Below the pieces are notes generated by a model. The model did no database searches. It was not told the DNA's origin and saw only the letters and a program-made list of their open reading frames with translations. From Lantana camara (taxonomy: Eukaryota; Streptophyta; Magnoliopsida; Lamiales; Verbenaceae), in assembly GCA_037501455.1 (NCBI GenBank), contig CM074860.1:46448501-46512500 (forward strand): a DNA stretch of 64,000 nucleotides, read 5' to 3'. Of this stretch, positions 9,404-21,438 are shown in pieces. Numbering within the stretch: the first letter of the stretch is position 1; the number at the start of each line of letters is the position of its first letter. A program made the translations under genes and the position numbers.

Positions 9404-12400
9404 GAGGCGAGGTCTTGAAAAGATCCGGATACAACTGTTTCATCTTATCCTCGGTCTCCCAAGTGGCTTCCTCGGAATCTTGGTCACGCCACAAGACTTT
9501 CACAAGAGGGATTTGCCTATTCCTCAACTCTTGCATCTTCCTGTCCAACACCTGAACTGGATACTTCTTAAAAGTCAAATCCGGCTCTAACTGAACTTTG
9601 TCAACTGGAAGAATAGAAGACTCATCGGGATAATGTTTCCGAAGCTGCGAGACATGAAACACATTGTGAATCCCGGTCAAACTCGGTGGTAAATCAAGTC
9701 TGTAAGCTACTTCCCCAACTCGATCAAGGATCTCAAAGGGGCATAAGTAGCGAGGGTTAAGCTTCCCGCCTTTACCAATCCGAGCATACCCTTTTCTAGG
9801 AGATGCCTTTAGAAAGACCTTATCTCCTTTCTCAAACTCTAAGGGTCGTCTTCTCTTATCTGCATAGCTTCTCTACCTGTCCTGTGCCACCTTTAACCTC
9901 TGTCTAATCACTTTCACCCTCTCGATGGTATCTTGAATTTCCTTAGGCTTCTTAGCTCTCTCGAGCTTTCCATCTTTAGTCCATCTCCACTCATCAATAT
10001 CCCAAAAGAGAGGGGATCGGCATTTCCTTCCATATAGAGCCTCATACGGTGCCATCCCAAAAGAAGACTGAAAGCTGTTGTTGTAGGCATACTCAATCAA
10101 ATCGAGCTGTTCATCCCACGAATCTTGATAATCTAAGGCACAAGCACGAAGCATGTCCTCGAGATATCTTATTAGCCTTTCGGATTGACCGTCCGTCTGT
10201 GGGTGAAATGCAGTACTAAAGTGGAGCTTCGTTCCTAAACACTTCTGCAATTCCTGCCAAAAACTGGAAGTGAATCGAGGGTCTCTATCTGAAACAATGC
10301 AGACCGGAGTACCATGCAATCTAACAATCTCCTTCCGATATAACCGAGCCAGCTTAGGAACCTTATCGGACATCTTCACCTTAAGGAAATGTGCCGACTT
10401 CGTCAACCGATCAATAATCACCCAAATTCCATCGGAACCTCCTTTGGTCCTTGGCAAGCCGGACACGAAGTCCATTGTCACTTGCTCCCACTTCCACTCG
10501 GGTATTGGAAGTGGTTGGAGAGTTCCTCCTGGTTTCTGATGTTCTGCCTTCACCATTTGGCATGTTTGACATCTCCTAACATAGTTAGCAACGTCTCTCT
10601 GCATGCCGTTCCACCAATATAAATTCCTTAGATCCTTGTACATTTTGGTGGTACCGGGATGTACTGCATAGGCTGACTTGTGGGCTTCATCAAGTACCAA
10701 TTGCTTCAACTCATCCGGAACACAAACCCGAGCCTTAAATCTGAATAACCCTGAATCATCAAACCCAAATTTGGTTTCAGGATTAATCCTCGACTTAGTT
10801 ACCAATTTCTGAATCTCCGAATCCACGGACTGAGCTTCTATCAAACGCTGTTTCAACACCGGCTGAACCGAGATATTGGCCAAATGAGCTTCTGAAACCA
10901 GAACCACTGAACCTTGCCTACTAGAATCTGTTTCCAAACCTGAAACACTCGCTTTCCTACTCAAAGCATCCGCCACCACATTGGCTTTACCCGAATGGTA
11001 CTGAATCTTACAATCATAGTCCTCAAGTGTCTCCATCTATCTTCTCTGCCTTACGTTCAAATCCTTCTGAGTAAACAAATACTTAAGACTCTGGTGGTCG
11101 GTAAACACTTCAAAAGTGACTCCATAAAGGTAATGCCGCCATTTCATCAAAGCAAACACCACTGCCACGAGTTCCAAGTCATGATTGGGATAGTTCTTCT
11201 CATGATCCTTCAATTTCCTTGAGGCGTAGGCTACAACCTTACCATTCTGCATTAACACACAACCGAGACCTTCCTTCGAAGCATCGGTATAAATTGAGTA
11301 GCCTTCTGAACCCTCGGGTAGGGTTAAAATCGGTGCAGTAGTCAACCTCTCCTTAAGAGTTTGGAAACTCTTCTCACACGCCTCATCCCACTCGAATTTC
11401 ACCTCTTTCTTAGTTAACCGGGTCAACGGGGAAGCAATCTTCGAGAAATCTTTCACAAAGCGCCTATAATACCCTGCCAACCCGAGAAAACTTCTCACTT
11501 CCGAGGCATTCTTCGGTGGTTTCCAAAGCATCACCGTTTCCATCTTCGCCGGATCCACTTCTATACCATTCCCTGAAATGAAGTGACCCAAAAAGGAAAC
11601 TCGATCCGACCAGAACTCGCACTTACTGAACTTAGCAAACAATCTGTGCACCCGAAGTGTAGACAAGACAATGCTCAAATGCCGCGCGTGCTCTTCTTCG
11701 GACCTCGAATACACCAGAATATCATCAATAAAGATGACCACGAATTTATCGAGGTAAGGCCGGAATATTCGGTGCATCATAACCATAAACGCGGCTGGGG
11801 CATTGGTAAGACCAAAAGGCATGACCACAAACTCGAAATGCCCATACCTCGTGTTGAAACCCGTCTTCGGTATATCTCCCTCCCGGATACACAATTGGTA
11901 ATACCCTTGCCTTAAATCCAACTTGGAATAAACACTTGAACCTTGCAAGAGGTCGAACAGCTCTTCAATGTGAGGAAGCCGGTATTTGTTCTTAACCGTT
12001 AACCGGTTCAGCTCACGGTAGTCAATACACATTCGCAAAGTCCCGTCTTTCTTCTTTACAAACAGGACCGGAGCACCCCACGGAGAAGTGCTCGGGCGAA
12101 TGTAACCACACTCTAAGAGCTCGTCCAATTGCGTCTTCAACTCCTTCAACTCGGCTGGAGCCATCCTATAGGGAGATTTCGCATACGGTTCTGCTCCGGG
12201 ATAGAGATCTATTATAAACTCGACGTCCCGATCCGGAGGTAAAGATCCCAAATTCTTCGGAAACACATCGGGGAATTCCTTCACGATCTCCGTCTCTTCG
12301 AGCTTGGCCTGATCCTTTGGCTTATTCAAAAGGTAGGCCACATAGCCCGTCGCACCGTCCCGAAACAATCTACTTGCTTCCATGAAGGTAATAAACGGGC

Positions 12401-12461
12401 AGGTCTTCAACCTCTGACCGCAAAAACCGTAGAACCCAAAGTCACCCTCTTGGCAAAACAA
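9396..12461 (-). pseudogene. Tekay-1 pol: RT, RNase H, integrase, chromodomain-like tail, with two amber codons
   Basis: RT begins near 12330 with the EFPDVFP and [11 protein letters not shown] motifs; the FIDD active site lies near 11716-11735. RNase H ([11 protein letters not shown]) is near 11290, the zinc-binding integrase start near 10690-10560, and the catalytic core residues are in [16 protein letters not shown] and [11 protein letters not shown] (about 10475, 10290, 10185). A tail with VLWRDQDSEEATWE near 9480-9440 looks like the chromodomain of Tekay-type integrases. A TAG at 11039-11037 replaces the Trp of the RQRRW motif, and another at 9872-9870 replaces a Gln. The frame is otherwise continuous from 12461 to 9396, so this is a recent pseudogene. 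Confidence 0.9.
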
Positions 12462-13858
12462 TCCATCATAGCCCGGTAACGGTACAACCAGTCCATACCC
12501 AGAATCACCCCATAATTCTTAATAGGCATCTTGATCAGATCTGCCGGATACTCTTGATCTTCCACAACCACCGGACAACCTCGGTAAACACAATTCGTAG
12601 CCAAAGTAGCACCAAGGGGAGAAGAAACAATAAAGGAATCATCTAGGCAAACAACAGGCAATGGAAGAGTAGAAGCAAGCCGGGAAGCAATAAATGAATG
12701 CATTGCTCCCGGATCAAACAATGCATGTAATGGAATGCCATGAATGTGGATAGTACCTTCAACAACGGCATTGGCATCCACCTCTACATTCTCTTCCTCG
12801 CCCTCCAAAGCATAGGCCCTCGCTTGGATCGGCGCTCTCGGAGGCATCACATTCAACGGCTGAGGAGCTCGAGGCTGAGGTGCTCTCACTTGAGGACAAG
12901 TACTAATCATATGGCCGGGCTCAACACATTTATAACATCTTCTCAATTTCTTCCGACAATTCTCTTCGGTGTGATTGGGACCCTTGCAATAGCCACACTG
13001 AATCGGGGCAGGTAGAGCTGGTGCCGCAGGTACCGGAGGTCGAGCTTTCTTGACTGAAGTAGTAGGACCTTGGGGTTTGAAAACCGGAAGCCAACTATAG
13101 GATGCAGGCCTCTTCCCCAAATTAGAGCTCGAACCTTGGCCTGAAGAGTAAGTCGGCCTCAATCTCTTATTGTTGGCTTCCACCTTAATTGCCTTCCTCG
13201 TAGCCTTCTCCCATGTATCCACTGTAGCCGCCTTAAGAGCATCCTGGACATCATATCTCAAACCATGAATAAAGTTCCGGGCCTTCTGGGTGTCATCATT
13301 GGTGATGTGTGGGGCGTACGGTGCAAGTCTCTCAAATTCCAAGATATACTCTTCAACCGATCGATTCCCTTTTCTCAGTTCTGTAAATTGCTGAAGTCTT
13401 CTCTCACGGGCGCTGGGAGGAACATACTTGTGGTGAAACTCCCTCACAAAACTTTCCCAGTCAAATTCCTCTCCATTCCTCTCCAATCGAGCTCTCATAG
13501 CTTTGAGCCAATTGGATGCGGGACCTTGAACAAACCGGGCCGTACAAACAGCTTTCTCATGCGAAGGAGCGGGGTAAATTTCCCAAATTCCCGCAACTTC
13601 TGACAACCACTCTTCGGCTTGGATGTCATCTCCTCCATACCACTTCGGCGGATTGTTGTTTCTGAACTCCTTAAAGACCGGAGTTACTTACCCACCTTGT
13701 CCTTCCCATGGTGGATTATTCGTTTCATTCTGTTGAAGCTGGTTCAAAAGAGCCTGCACAATGTTCTCAGCATTCATCGGAGGAGGTGGAGGTGCTTGTG
13801 GAGGGGGTTGATTAAGATCAGGAGTCTGCTCCCTATCTGCTCTCCTTCTTGGAGGCAT
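12407..13858 (-). pseudogene. Tekay-1 gag and protease, with a nonsense codon and 3' frameshift
   Basis: The frame starts at ATG 13858 (MPPRRRADREQ, then a proline-rich stretch). A TAA at 13690-13688 interrupts it, and it continues in the same frame to 12407. The capsid-like part (13606 to about 13050) contains the conserved EYILEFERLAPYAP segment. Two zinc knuckles of the CX2CX4HX4C type lie at about 13008-12900, and the protease active site FDPGAMHSF at about 12735-12700. Gag forms the particle and the protease cleaves the polyprotein. The frame ends in a frameshift before RT, which continues from about 12461 in another frame. One nonsense codon plus one frameshift make it non-functional, although most of the sequence is well preserved. 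Confidence 0.88.
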
Positions 13859-14024
13859 CCTGAAAATACACAAATCAAGAAGATATCGATGCATGGAGTT
13901 CAGTTCATGATCATGAAGTCAATTATCACAAATTTAAGCAAATAAGTCACGTAGAGATGTAAATGAATGCAAATAATCACATACTCCTATACCGAACGAC
14001 CTAGACAGACCCAACATGACTCCA

Positions 14025-14059
14025 GAGCTCCGGTTTCACAACCGAGAGCTCTGATACCA
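14025..14059 (-). other. Tekay-1 primer-binding site and adjacent GNRA hairpin
   Basis: On the minus strand the 5' LTR is followed by an 8-nt gap and then TGGTATCAGAGC (14059-14048). Directly next to it a hairpin can form: inner stem CGGTT/AACCG with loop GTGA (14044-14031), enclosed by an outer GAGCTC/GAGCTC pair (14051-14046 with 14030-14025). The outer arm overlaps the primer site, so primer annealing and hairpin may compete. Confidence 0.75.
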
Positions 14060-14067
14060 CGCAAGGA

Positions 14068-17026
14068 TGTAACACCCCCGGAGCGAAGGGTGCCACATCC
14101 CCCGCACTAAGGTCCAACACAAGTAACGAAATGGAAGTTTGCACCCGTATCAAACCGTAGCGAACGGGAGACACACAAAACTCACACCTTCGCTTGGCGG
14201 CCTAGACCCTCAAGAACTGCGAGAAAATAAAATCAGAGTAGCGGAAGCAATTCATAAGCTAACAAAAATCCCAAGATCATCACATATACATATCAAAATG
14301 GGGGAGGGTCAAGTATTCAAGATACAAGCTAGATTATATACAGAATGTCAAATGCCAACTACGATGCATAAGTGTAAATCGGTTACAAAATCTTAAAATA
14401 CATAAGCAAAAGAAGAAGAAATCCACTACGATGCATGAAGACTCAAGCTATACCACAAGTAAACCCAAAAAACACTTGCCGCCTAGCTTGACTCGGAAGA
14501 ACCTGCAAACTCAAAAGAAAGGGAAAGAGGGGAAAAACAACAACGAGGGTTAGTCCTAAAGACTAGTGAGGGGGTTAACTCACACACCCATATATGTATA
14601 GAGCAAAGCAATTAGTCAAAAAGGAAGGATCCTTGCAACGAGAGTGGTTTTTGCAAGCCAAATACATTCCCGTGATATAGATATACATAGGTTAAGGGAA
14701 AGGCAAAAAGGAGTAAATGCCAAACTTTTAGATACTTAGGAATCCACTCTCGTTTCATAGATCATACAAAGCTAAAACCAACTCGGCGAGTACGAGCCAC
14801 ACACATCCCAACTTCCATATACGAAGAGCAAAACAAAGCAAAACAAATCATAATCCATCCCCAACACCGGTTGATAGAAGGGTTGATCGGCCCTAACTAT
14901 CCACATACACAGACGAGACAAGGTTTAATTACTACCTTGAAACCTTCGACGGTTGCCTCCGCCGGCTCAAGAGAAACACCCTTCCTCAACCTCCTAAGGT
15001 TGGGTGAGACTCTCAAATGGAGGTGTTGATGGAAGAGCTCGGCGACCCCTCGGTCGACCCGAGATTACCATACCACACTCTGGGGCCCAAACATATCACG
15101 AAAGTCACACAAACAAACCTCAAAGCTTATCTTTCAAAGCCACATCTCGCTTACACACACACACTTGCACAAAACTAAACTTTTCAAACAAAAGCAAAAT
15201 AGCTTATGTACTTATACAAAACGTTTTCAAACTCTTATAACAAATGGGAGTAATCCCGCAACATATGTACCATACACTTATTTACCATATATTATACGTA
15301 TTCGCATGCGAGGTTTCAAATCAAATAGGGTTGTAGATCGAGTAACTAAAAGAACAAAAACCTCACCTGATCAACGGACGTAGCGGAGACAAAAAGGGGA
15401 AATCGGACACCTATGGAGCAAGCTCGTCCTCAACAGGAAGATCCTCTAAACAAGACAAACAACAAGGAACACTCTTAGACTCAATATGAACCACATTGAC
15501 GCTCGGTACATGCGTATGTATGTTTATGATGCAAATGGTATGAAATGAATCCACAATTTAGATCATTTATGAGCATTCAATGCATATTCGGACATATATC
15601 ATAAACGAGGACGTAAATCAAGTCACAAATTCATACATAAGGCTTAACACAAAATATAACAAGTTGGTCATGCATACACACCAAAACGAGGTAAGAAGAA
15701 TCAACAAGAAGTAACGGAAAGAAAGCCAAAACAAGCGAAAACTAGAGTTCCTTGGAGACACGCCCGTGTCCCCCCGGAAGGGCAAGCTGAGACACCCCCG
15801 TGTCTCAGTACAGAAACACGAACAACAGAAACCCGGAGGTGATACGCCCGTGTCACCAAGGAAAGGCAAACCGAGACACCCCCATATCTCGGTACAGAAA
15901 AACGAACAACGAAATCAAAAGGTGACACGCCCGTCTCACCAACAAAAGGCAAACCGAGACACCCCCGTGTCTCGGTACAGAAAAACACGACCAGCTCAAA
16001 CAGCAACCTCAGCAAACCCAATTAAAACCACACCCTCATACTCCAATTACCAAGCAAGGAAATGTAAGAAATGCTAAGAATCAAGTCCTAGGAGCATAAT
16101 ATCATCATCAAATCTCAAGGAAACAAGAATGGAGCAAGAATCCAACAAATTCTCCCAACATCTACTATTCACATGCTTGCCATATCTGAACAATCAACCA
16201 TGGAAATGAACTCAAGAACACATAAAAGAGAGAAAAGAGAGAGTAGATGACAACCATGAACTCACCTTTCAAATTGGAGAAGCTTGGGTGAAGATTTGAG
16301 CTCAAAATCAAGAAAATGGACAAAGGGGTTTCTTCTTCCTTCTTGCTTCCTTGTGCTGATCGGTTTTGGGAGAGAGAGAGGGAGATTGGCTCGGTTTCCA
16401 GCAGAAAAAAGGGAAGAGAGGGCTCAACTCAAGGTCTAACTCATGGTTAAGGCTTGGTTAAGGTTTAAGTGGGGTCCACAAAGTCATAGCTAGGTCAAAA
16501 GGTGTCTCTCAAGCATAAGGGGCTCGTTACGGGTGAAATTGAAGGTCTTAACGAGCTTAGAAAAATGTGAGGCTTGTCCCATTAAACCCGAATCGTCGAA
16601 ATGAGTTCAATGGAGGTGACGGAATTCGAATCCGAATTCCGTAGCTCAAGATACGCTTCTCGGAACCCAAGGTGCGCTAAGTGCTCTTTAGCCTCCTTTA
16701 GGTCCCGTCTCCAAAAAGAACCCAAAAGGCAACCAAAACAAATACCAAAACATACAACGAGCATATAAACGAGTCCATAAAGCATATAATTAGCACATAT
16801 CATGAATTCACAAAAATCAGAATTAATTACGAATCTAAAACGAGCAAAATACAAAGTGAAGGAAAATTAAACGATCAACTTAAACAAATTCATACCAACG
16901 CAATTACGTTCAAATAACTTCAATTAATCCATGTTAGCAATTAAATATCACATAATCACTTAAAGTAATAAGTAAATAGGGCACATAAGAGGTTACCTGA
17001 AAAGTCTGATCAGTCGGGATGTTACA
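14068..17026 (-). mobile_element. Tekay-1 5' LTR
   Basis: This is the counterpart of 6403-9367 with the same termini. A small difference near 14356-14375 replaces the segment around 6690-6712. It carries the dyad array at 15757-15975 and CAGGTAAC starting 28 nt inside the U3 end (16999-16992). Confidence 0.92.
15757..15975. repeat. Six-dyad array in the Tekay-1 5' LTR
   Basis: This is the counterpart of the array at 8098-8316 with the same layout. Several dyads have lost symmetry through transitions: the third reads GATAC for GACAC, the fourth has CCATATCTC for CCGTGTCTC, and the fifth has GTCTC for GTGTC. Comparing both LTRs shows which arms are ancestral. Confidence 0.9.
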
Positions 17027-17574
17027 GCACAAGTGGCTTATGGAAGCATATGAGAATCAACAATGGAACTACACTTGTTTTAATGCAAGAAGATCTCTTA
17101 TTCCATAAGTCGTTCATATGCCATCCTAAACCCTCGGCCGAGGTAGTGGATCAAGACATCAAGAAAAGGGTTTCTTGGATTGATATCAAATGGATATGAA
17201 ATGAACTTAGCTTTAAGATTGAGATTAGTAGGGCTCTCATCATTCCCATGCCCTAGATCTTAAAGGAGAGATCGGTTGGTAGGAGGATCGTACCTCATAG
17301 TTGTCATTCATTGAAAGGTTCTTTCGAATATATATTCATTGTTCGGGTAGGGGTCACACACCTGTGGCTAGACTATGGTTGTGTGATCTGTGAACTAATA
17401 AAGCATATTAGTCTCACTGCTAACTGAAAATGAACCTAGGGGGTGACACATAAATGCCAGATTCAAAGGATATTGAAAGAAAGATCAAATAGTTGATCGA
17501 AACGAGACCACAGGTGTAAATGTACACGTGTGGCAGGTGACCAAGTTTTTGGGCGTGTGGTCCGATTGAGAAAT

Positions 17575-17960
17575 TGGATCATATGTTAATTAATTGGAGA
17601 ATTAATTATAAAGCCCAAGTATAATTAATTAGGAGAATTAATTATAAATCCATAATATAATTAATTAAGAGAATTAATTATGAAGACAAATAAAATTAGT
17701 TAGAGAATTAATTTTAGCTCGTTAGAATTAATTAAGAAGATTAATTCTAAAGCCCTTCTAGGAATTAAGTACAGAATTAATTCCAAGTATTTAATTATTT
17801 TAGTTATTCTAATTTGATTAGAATAAATAAATACTAAATATCTTTTATTTATTATTCTAGTAAATATTAATTCTAATATGATTAGAATAAATATTATTGG
17901 AATAAGAGATTTAATTATTATTGCAATAATTAAATATTCCTAATTAGTTAGGAACTCTCT
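17575..17960. repeat. AT-rich array of GAATTAATTA-type repeats in the copia LTR
   Basis: Degenerate units containing TAATTAATT-(A)GGAGAATTAATTATAAA recur four to six times between 17585 and 17760, at intervals of about 42 bp. They grade into ATTAATTC/TTATTC repeats up to about 17960. The solo copia LTR has a comparable AT-rich stretch at 55380-55570. The array sits in U3 upstream of the TATA box. Confidence 0.7.
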
Positions 17961-18509
17961 TTCTAGAAGAATACGATATCTTATTTTGAATAAGATTCCT
18001 ATTACTTGGAGAGAAAGAAAATAGAAGTAAAGTCAAAGTTGGAATCAGATTCCGATTAGGGTTTGGGGTTCGAACCCTAGGCTATAAATAAGCCAAGGGA
18101 TTCGAATTTTTCACCTTACGCGTGAGTTGGGATTCAAGCCCAATCTATATGGCTTCAAGAATTTGGGAGAATTCTCTTGCTCTCTTCCTTCTCATTTTAT
18201 GTTTCTTTCTTTAGACATGTTATATCACTAGCACTTTCCCTAACATGATTTGAATCTAGGTTGGTGTGGATTATTACTCTAGAGGAAACCTACTTTGGAA
18301 TCTAAAGTATAAAGAATCTTTCGAGGGACGAGAGTTGCCATTACCGTATGAAGCGCGTTTGAGGGCAGATCAAAGCATGTCAAGAAAGCGACGATTCTTG
18401 TAAGTTCTTGAATCCTAAAGATTAGAAATAGAAATTGCAAGTCCGATCTTGCTTTTGGGAAAAATATCCTTAAATTCCGCTACGTTACTGTTTCGTGTTT
18501 TTCCAAACA

Positions 18510-19039
18510 ACTATACTATCCAGATAAGTGGCCTTCGTGTTCCGGACATGGTAATTGGGTGCATTTGGCTTCAGTGGGAATGATCTCCAAACGGCCGCCC
18601 GCTCATCAGGCCGCCTATTAGGAAGCTTGTCTTAAGCGTCCATAGGGAAGCCGAGCGCCCTACTCAAGGTGTGGGTTCGATACGTATAGGTCCTTTTATC
18701 ATCCAGAGCAAAGGAGAGGGGTGTATTCACCTTCCCTAGATCCCACTTCATGGTAGTGAAAAAGGCAGCAGTAAGGTCTGGGTACGTGTACACCACCGTC
18801 TCCAAGAACTTCAACCACCCAATATTATCAAACAAAGTGCGGATCTCGTTCCACACTCCCATTCAGATCAAGGCAGCCCGTTGGAAGAACTTAGTTGGAA
18901 AAACCATTATTGAAAGTACCGGATCATATGGATTTCCAACCCTTTCGACAACCGCATTCCTAGTCTCACTTTGGCCTCGTGCCCTGGAAGTCCCTGAGCT
19001 TGAGGCTCCATCAATGCGAGGTCGCTTTGAACGCCACAT
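18510..19039 (-). pseudogene. Athila-type gag N-terminal part, truncated by the copia element
   Basis: The frame begins near 19039 with MWRSKRPRIDGASSSG and, in one frame with stops at 18865-18863 (TGA) and 18634-18632 (TAA), reads down to 18510. The segment with VYTYPDLTAAFFTTMKW and, 30 residues on, LSRALGFP follows the pattern of Athila ORF1/gag proteins (Tyr-Pro-x-Leu-Thr-x-x-Phe, then a GFP/GLP turn). The copia 3' LTR cuts it at 18509. It lies downstream of the Athila integrase on the same strand, so it belongs either to a second Athila copy or to a rearranged one. The family call rests on remembered motif patterns and was not searched. Confidence 0.6.
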
Positions 19040-20271
19040 ATTACCTGAAATACGCAAAAATACCCAAGCAAAGCAAGCAAGTATCAATAAACGTTCACTT
19101 AGGCAATAAATCGAACACCTTGTGGGCACAATTCCAAGGTAAGGGTTTTAGCTATAGTTCTTCAAATCACCTAACCCACAGCAACACAACCCTTACAATA
19201 TCAAAGTTCAAGATCAAAATTACCCACATTCTTCTCCAATTTTGAACTTACGGACCAATATGAAACTAGAAACTATGGCATTCACCAATTCAATCAAATT
19301 CACCTAGAGTTCTATCCAAAGCACAATTCGTAACTCTATCATACAAGACTTCAATGCATTCATCTATTTATCCCAAAATACCACCCAAAATCCAACATAA
19401 GGTTCATGGTTCAACTTCTAAATTGGGGGAAAGATGGGTGCAAACTGCCAAAAGGAGGTTACTTACCAACCAATAGGAGAGAGAGAGTGCGTGTGTGTGG
19501 TGGTGCCAAAAAACGGACGGTGGCTCGGAATCCGAGGCGTGGCGGTGGCTTGCCGTTGTGGGGGAAACAGCCGCTGCTTCTTCGTGCATGTATGTGTATT
19601 GTGTTTTGGGGAAAGAAGGCATATGTTTTGAATTAGAATTTTTGCCCAATGAAAAACGTGTTATTAAAGCCTCAGATTGACACGATTTCCACCCGGTAAC
19701 GGGCATTACCTCGTTTTAACTATGTGGGAGTAACGGGCATTACTCCCCTGTCCTAGGCCCCTGAGGCGATTAACGGGCGTTACCAAATTACACTAACGAG
19801 GGTGTAACGCCTGTTACCTAGTATTTTTTTCCAATAAGCTTAAGTCAGATACAAACACAAATTGGATGGTGCTTAATTGCGTTAATTACCATAAATTAAC
19901 TCATAAAGATCAATCAAACCATAGTGTACCAATCTCAAAGACATATACACACCTCAAAGCACACATTACAAGATATATATCATCAACTCATTCTCCACAC
20001 TAGAAAATCAAGCCCATGCACACACACAAACAAAATAACTAAGTAAATGGACCTCGACATTGACATTTAGGCTCAAATCACGGTCCAAGCATCCATTCCA
20101 ACTTCAGACTCCGAACAACATCCCAACTATCCTGCAAAACGAAAGAGACAAACAGAGAGTCAAAAGAAAAACGAGACAAAAGACCGAAAAGGAAAGAAAA
20201 GAAAAGAAAAGAAGAAAGGAGAGGAAATGTAGTTCTAAGTTATAGTCGTTAGCTTGACTGAGGAATCCTGA
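19040..20271 (-). other. Athila-linked non-coding stretch (leader or LTR remnant)
   Basis: No coding sequence is recognisable between the integrase end and the gag start. It holds the dyad array at 19695-19817, a (GA)n run near 19470-19485, and a purine-rich stretch of GAAAA units at 20185-20225. I could not find LTR termini or a primer site in it, so I cannot say where one Athila copy ends and the next begins. Confidence 0.5.
19695..19817. repeat. Four-dyad array GTAAC-N4-GTTAC type
   Basis: The dyads are GGTAACGGGCATTACC (19695-19710), GGGAGTAAC-GGGC-ATTACTCCC (19726-19747, one arm mismatch), TTAACGGGCGTTAC (19770-19783) and GTAACGCCTGTTAC (19804-19817). Centres are 19702.5, 19736.5, 19776.5 and 19810.5, so spacings are 34, 40 and 34 bp. 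This is again two pairs with 34 bp inside each pair. Confidence 0.85.
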
Positions 20272-21438
20272 TTAGTTCGTAGGACTCAGTAACACAAGCG
20301 AAGTGTGTTTCTCGATGGGCTTGCCAACTAGATACGGTTTCAACCCCTGCCCATTCACTACAAATGTGCCTAAGCTTCGTTTCCTATCTCCACGGCCCCA
20401 CTAGGCATCACCTTGATAACACGAAACGGGCCGGACCAACGGGACTTCAGCTTCCCGGGAAAAAGCTTCAACCTAGAATTAAACAATAACACCAATTGTC
20501 CCACTTCGAACTCCTTAATCCGAATATGCTTATCATGCCATCTCTTAGTTCTCTCCTTATATAGCTTGGCATTCTCATACGCATTGAGCCGGAACTCATC
20601 TAACCCATGTAATTGCAAAGCCCTCTTCTCGTCGGCCTGCTTAAGATCAAAATTGATGGCCTTAATTACCCAATATGCCTTATGCTCAAACTCAAGTGGA
20701 AGATGGCACGCCTTCCCATAAACTAACTTATATGGTGATGTTCCAATAGGCGTCTTATAAGCAGTTCTGTATGCCCATAATGCATCATCTAACTTAGATG
20801 ACCGTTCCTTTCTCGATCCACTCACAGTCTTCTCTAAAATCTACTTGATTTCCCTGTTAGAAATTTCAACTTGCCCACTCGATTGGGGATGATATGGAGT
20901 CGCCACTCGATCATGAACTCCATACTTCTTCAACAGAATCTCCAGAGCTTTATTGCAAAAGTGAGAACCTCCATCGCTCACAAGAGCTCTGGGAACTCCA
21001 AATCGACTGAAAATATTCTTTCTCAGAAATTTCAACACCACCTTGGAATCATTCGTTGGTGATGCTATGGCTTCCACCCACATAGAAACATAATCAACTC
21101 CCACCAAGATGTATTTGTTTCCATTGGATGAGACACATGAAATCAATGCCCCAGATATCAAAAAGCTCAATCTCAAGAATATACCGCAGGGGCATCTCAT
21201 CTCTCTTTCCTATATTCCCCATTCTTTGACATGAATCACACTTTGTTACAAAATCATGTGTATCCTTAAACAAAGATAGCCACCAAAATCCAGACTGTAA
21301 AGCCTTTGCAACTGTCTTTCTTACACTAGCATGACCTCCATAAGGACTGGAATGGCAATGATAAAGCACCTTCTCAATCTCGTCCTGAGGTACACATCTC
21401 CTCACTAAATCATCAGAACAGTGTTTGTAAAGCAACAG
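20272..21438 (-). pseudogene. Athila integrase, N-terminus cut off by insertion
   Basis: The readable part runs from LLYKHCSDDLVRRCVP, through a zinc-binding HHCC segment (CHSSPYGGH, CDSCQRMGNI), to the core. The core is recognisable from its three acidic positions: IWGIDF at about 21130, SDGGSHF at about 20975 and [10 protein letters not shown] at about 20860. Downstream, [20 protein letters not shown] is the Athila signature, followed by a C-terminal [21 protein letters not shown] stretch and, after a frameshift near 20385, FVVNGQGLKPYL ending at TAA 20272. Another frameshift lies near 21130 and a TAG near 20840. A 4-kb LTR starts at 21439, so the RT and RNase H parts are missing here. Confidence 0.85.

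Larger units (their letters stand above)
6403..17026 (-). mobile_element. Tekay-1: complete-length chromovirus (Ty3/gypsy) with decayed coding region
   Basis: The element is 10,624 bp, bounded by TGTAACA...TGTTACA ends and by the direct duplication gcaca. The long LTRs (2965 and 2959 bp), the initiator-Met primer site, the order gag-protease-RT-RNase H-integrase and a chromodomain-like tail place it among plant chromoviruses of the Tekay/Del type. The two LTRs differ by scattered substitutions and small indels (roughly 2% by eye), so the insertion is fairly young. It postdates the copia element whose LTR it interrupts. Confidence 0.92.
5765..18509 (+). mobile_element. 3' LTR of the outer copia element, split by Tekay-1
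   Basis: The LTR begins TGTTAGGAATAG right after the polypurine tract and ends CCAAACA at 18509. It is interrupted between 6402 and 17032 by a complete Tekay-type element with a 5-bp duplication (gcaca at 6398-6402 and 17027-17031). Removing the insert leaves about 2116 bp (5765-6402 plus 17032-18509). The last 515 bp match the 5' LTR at the window start. The following bases actat (18510-18514) would be the outer target-site duplication, but the left partner lies outside the window. Confidence 0.88.
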
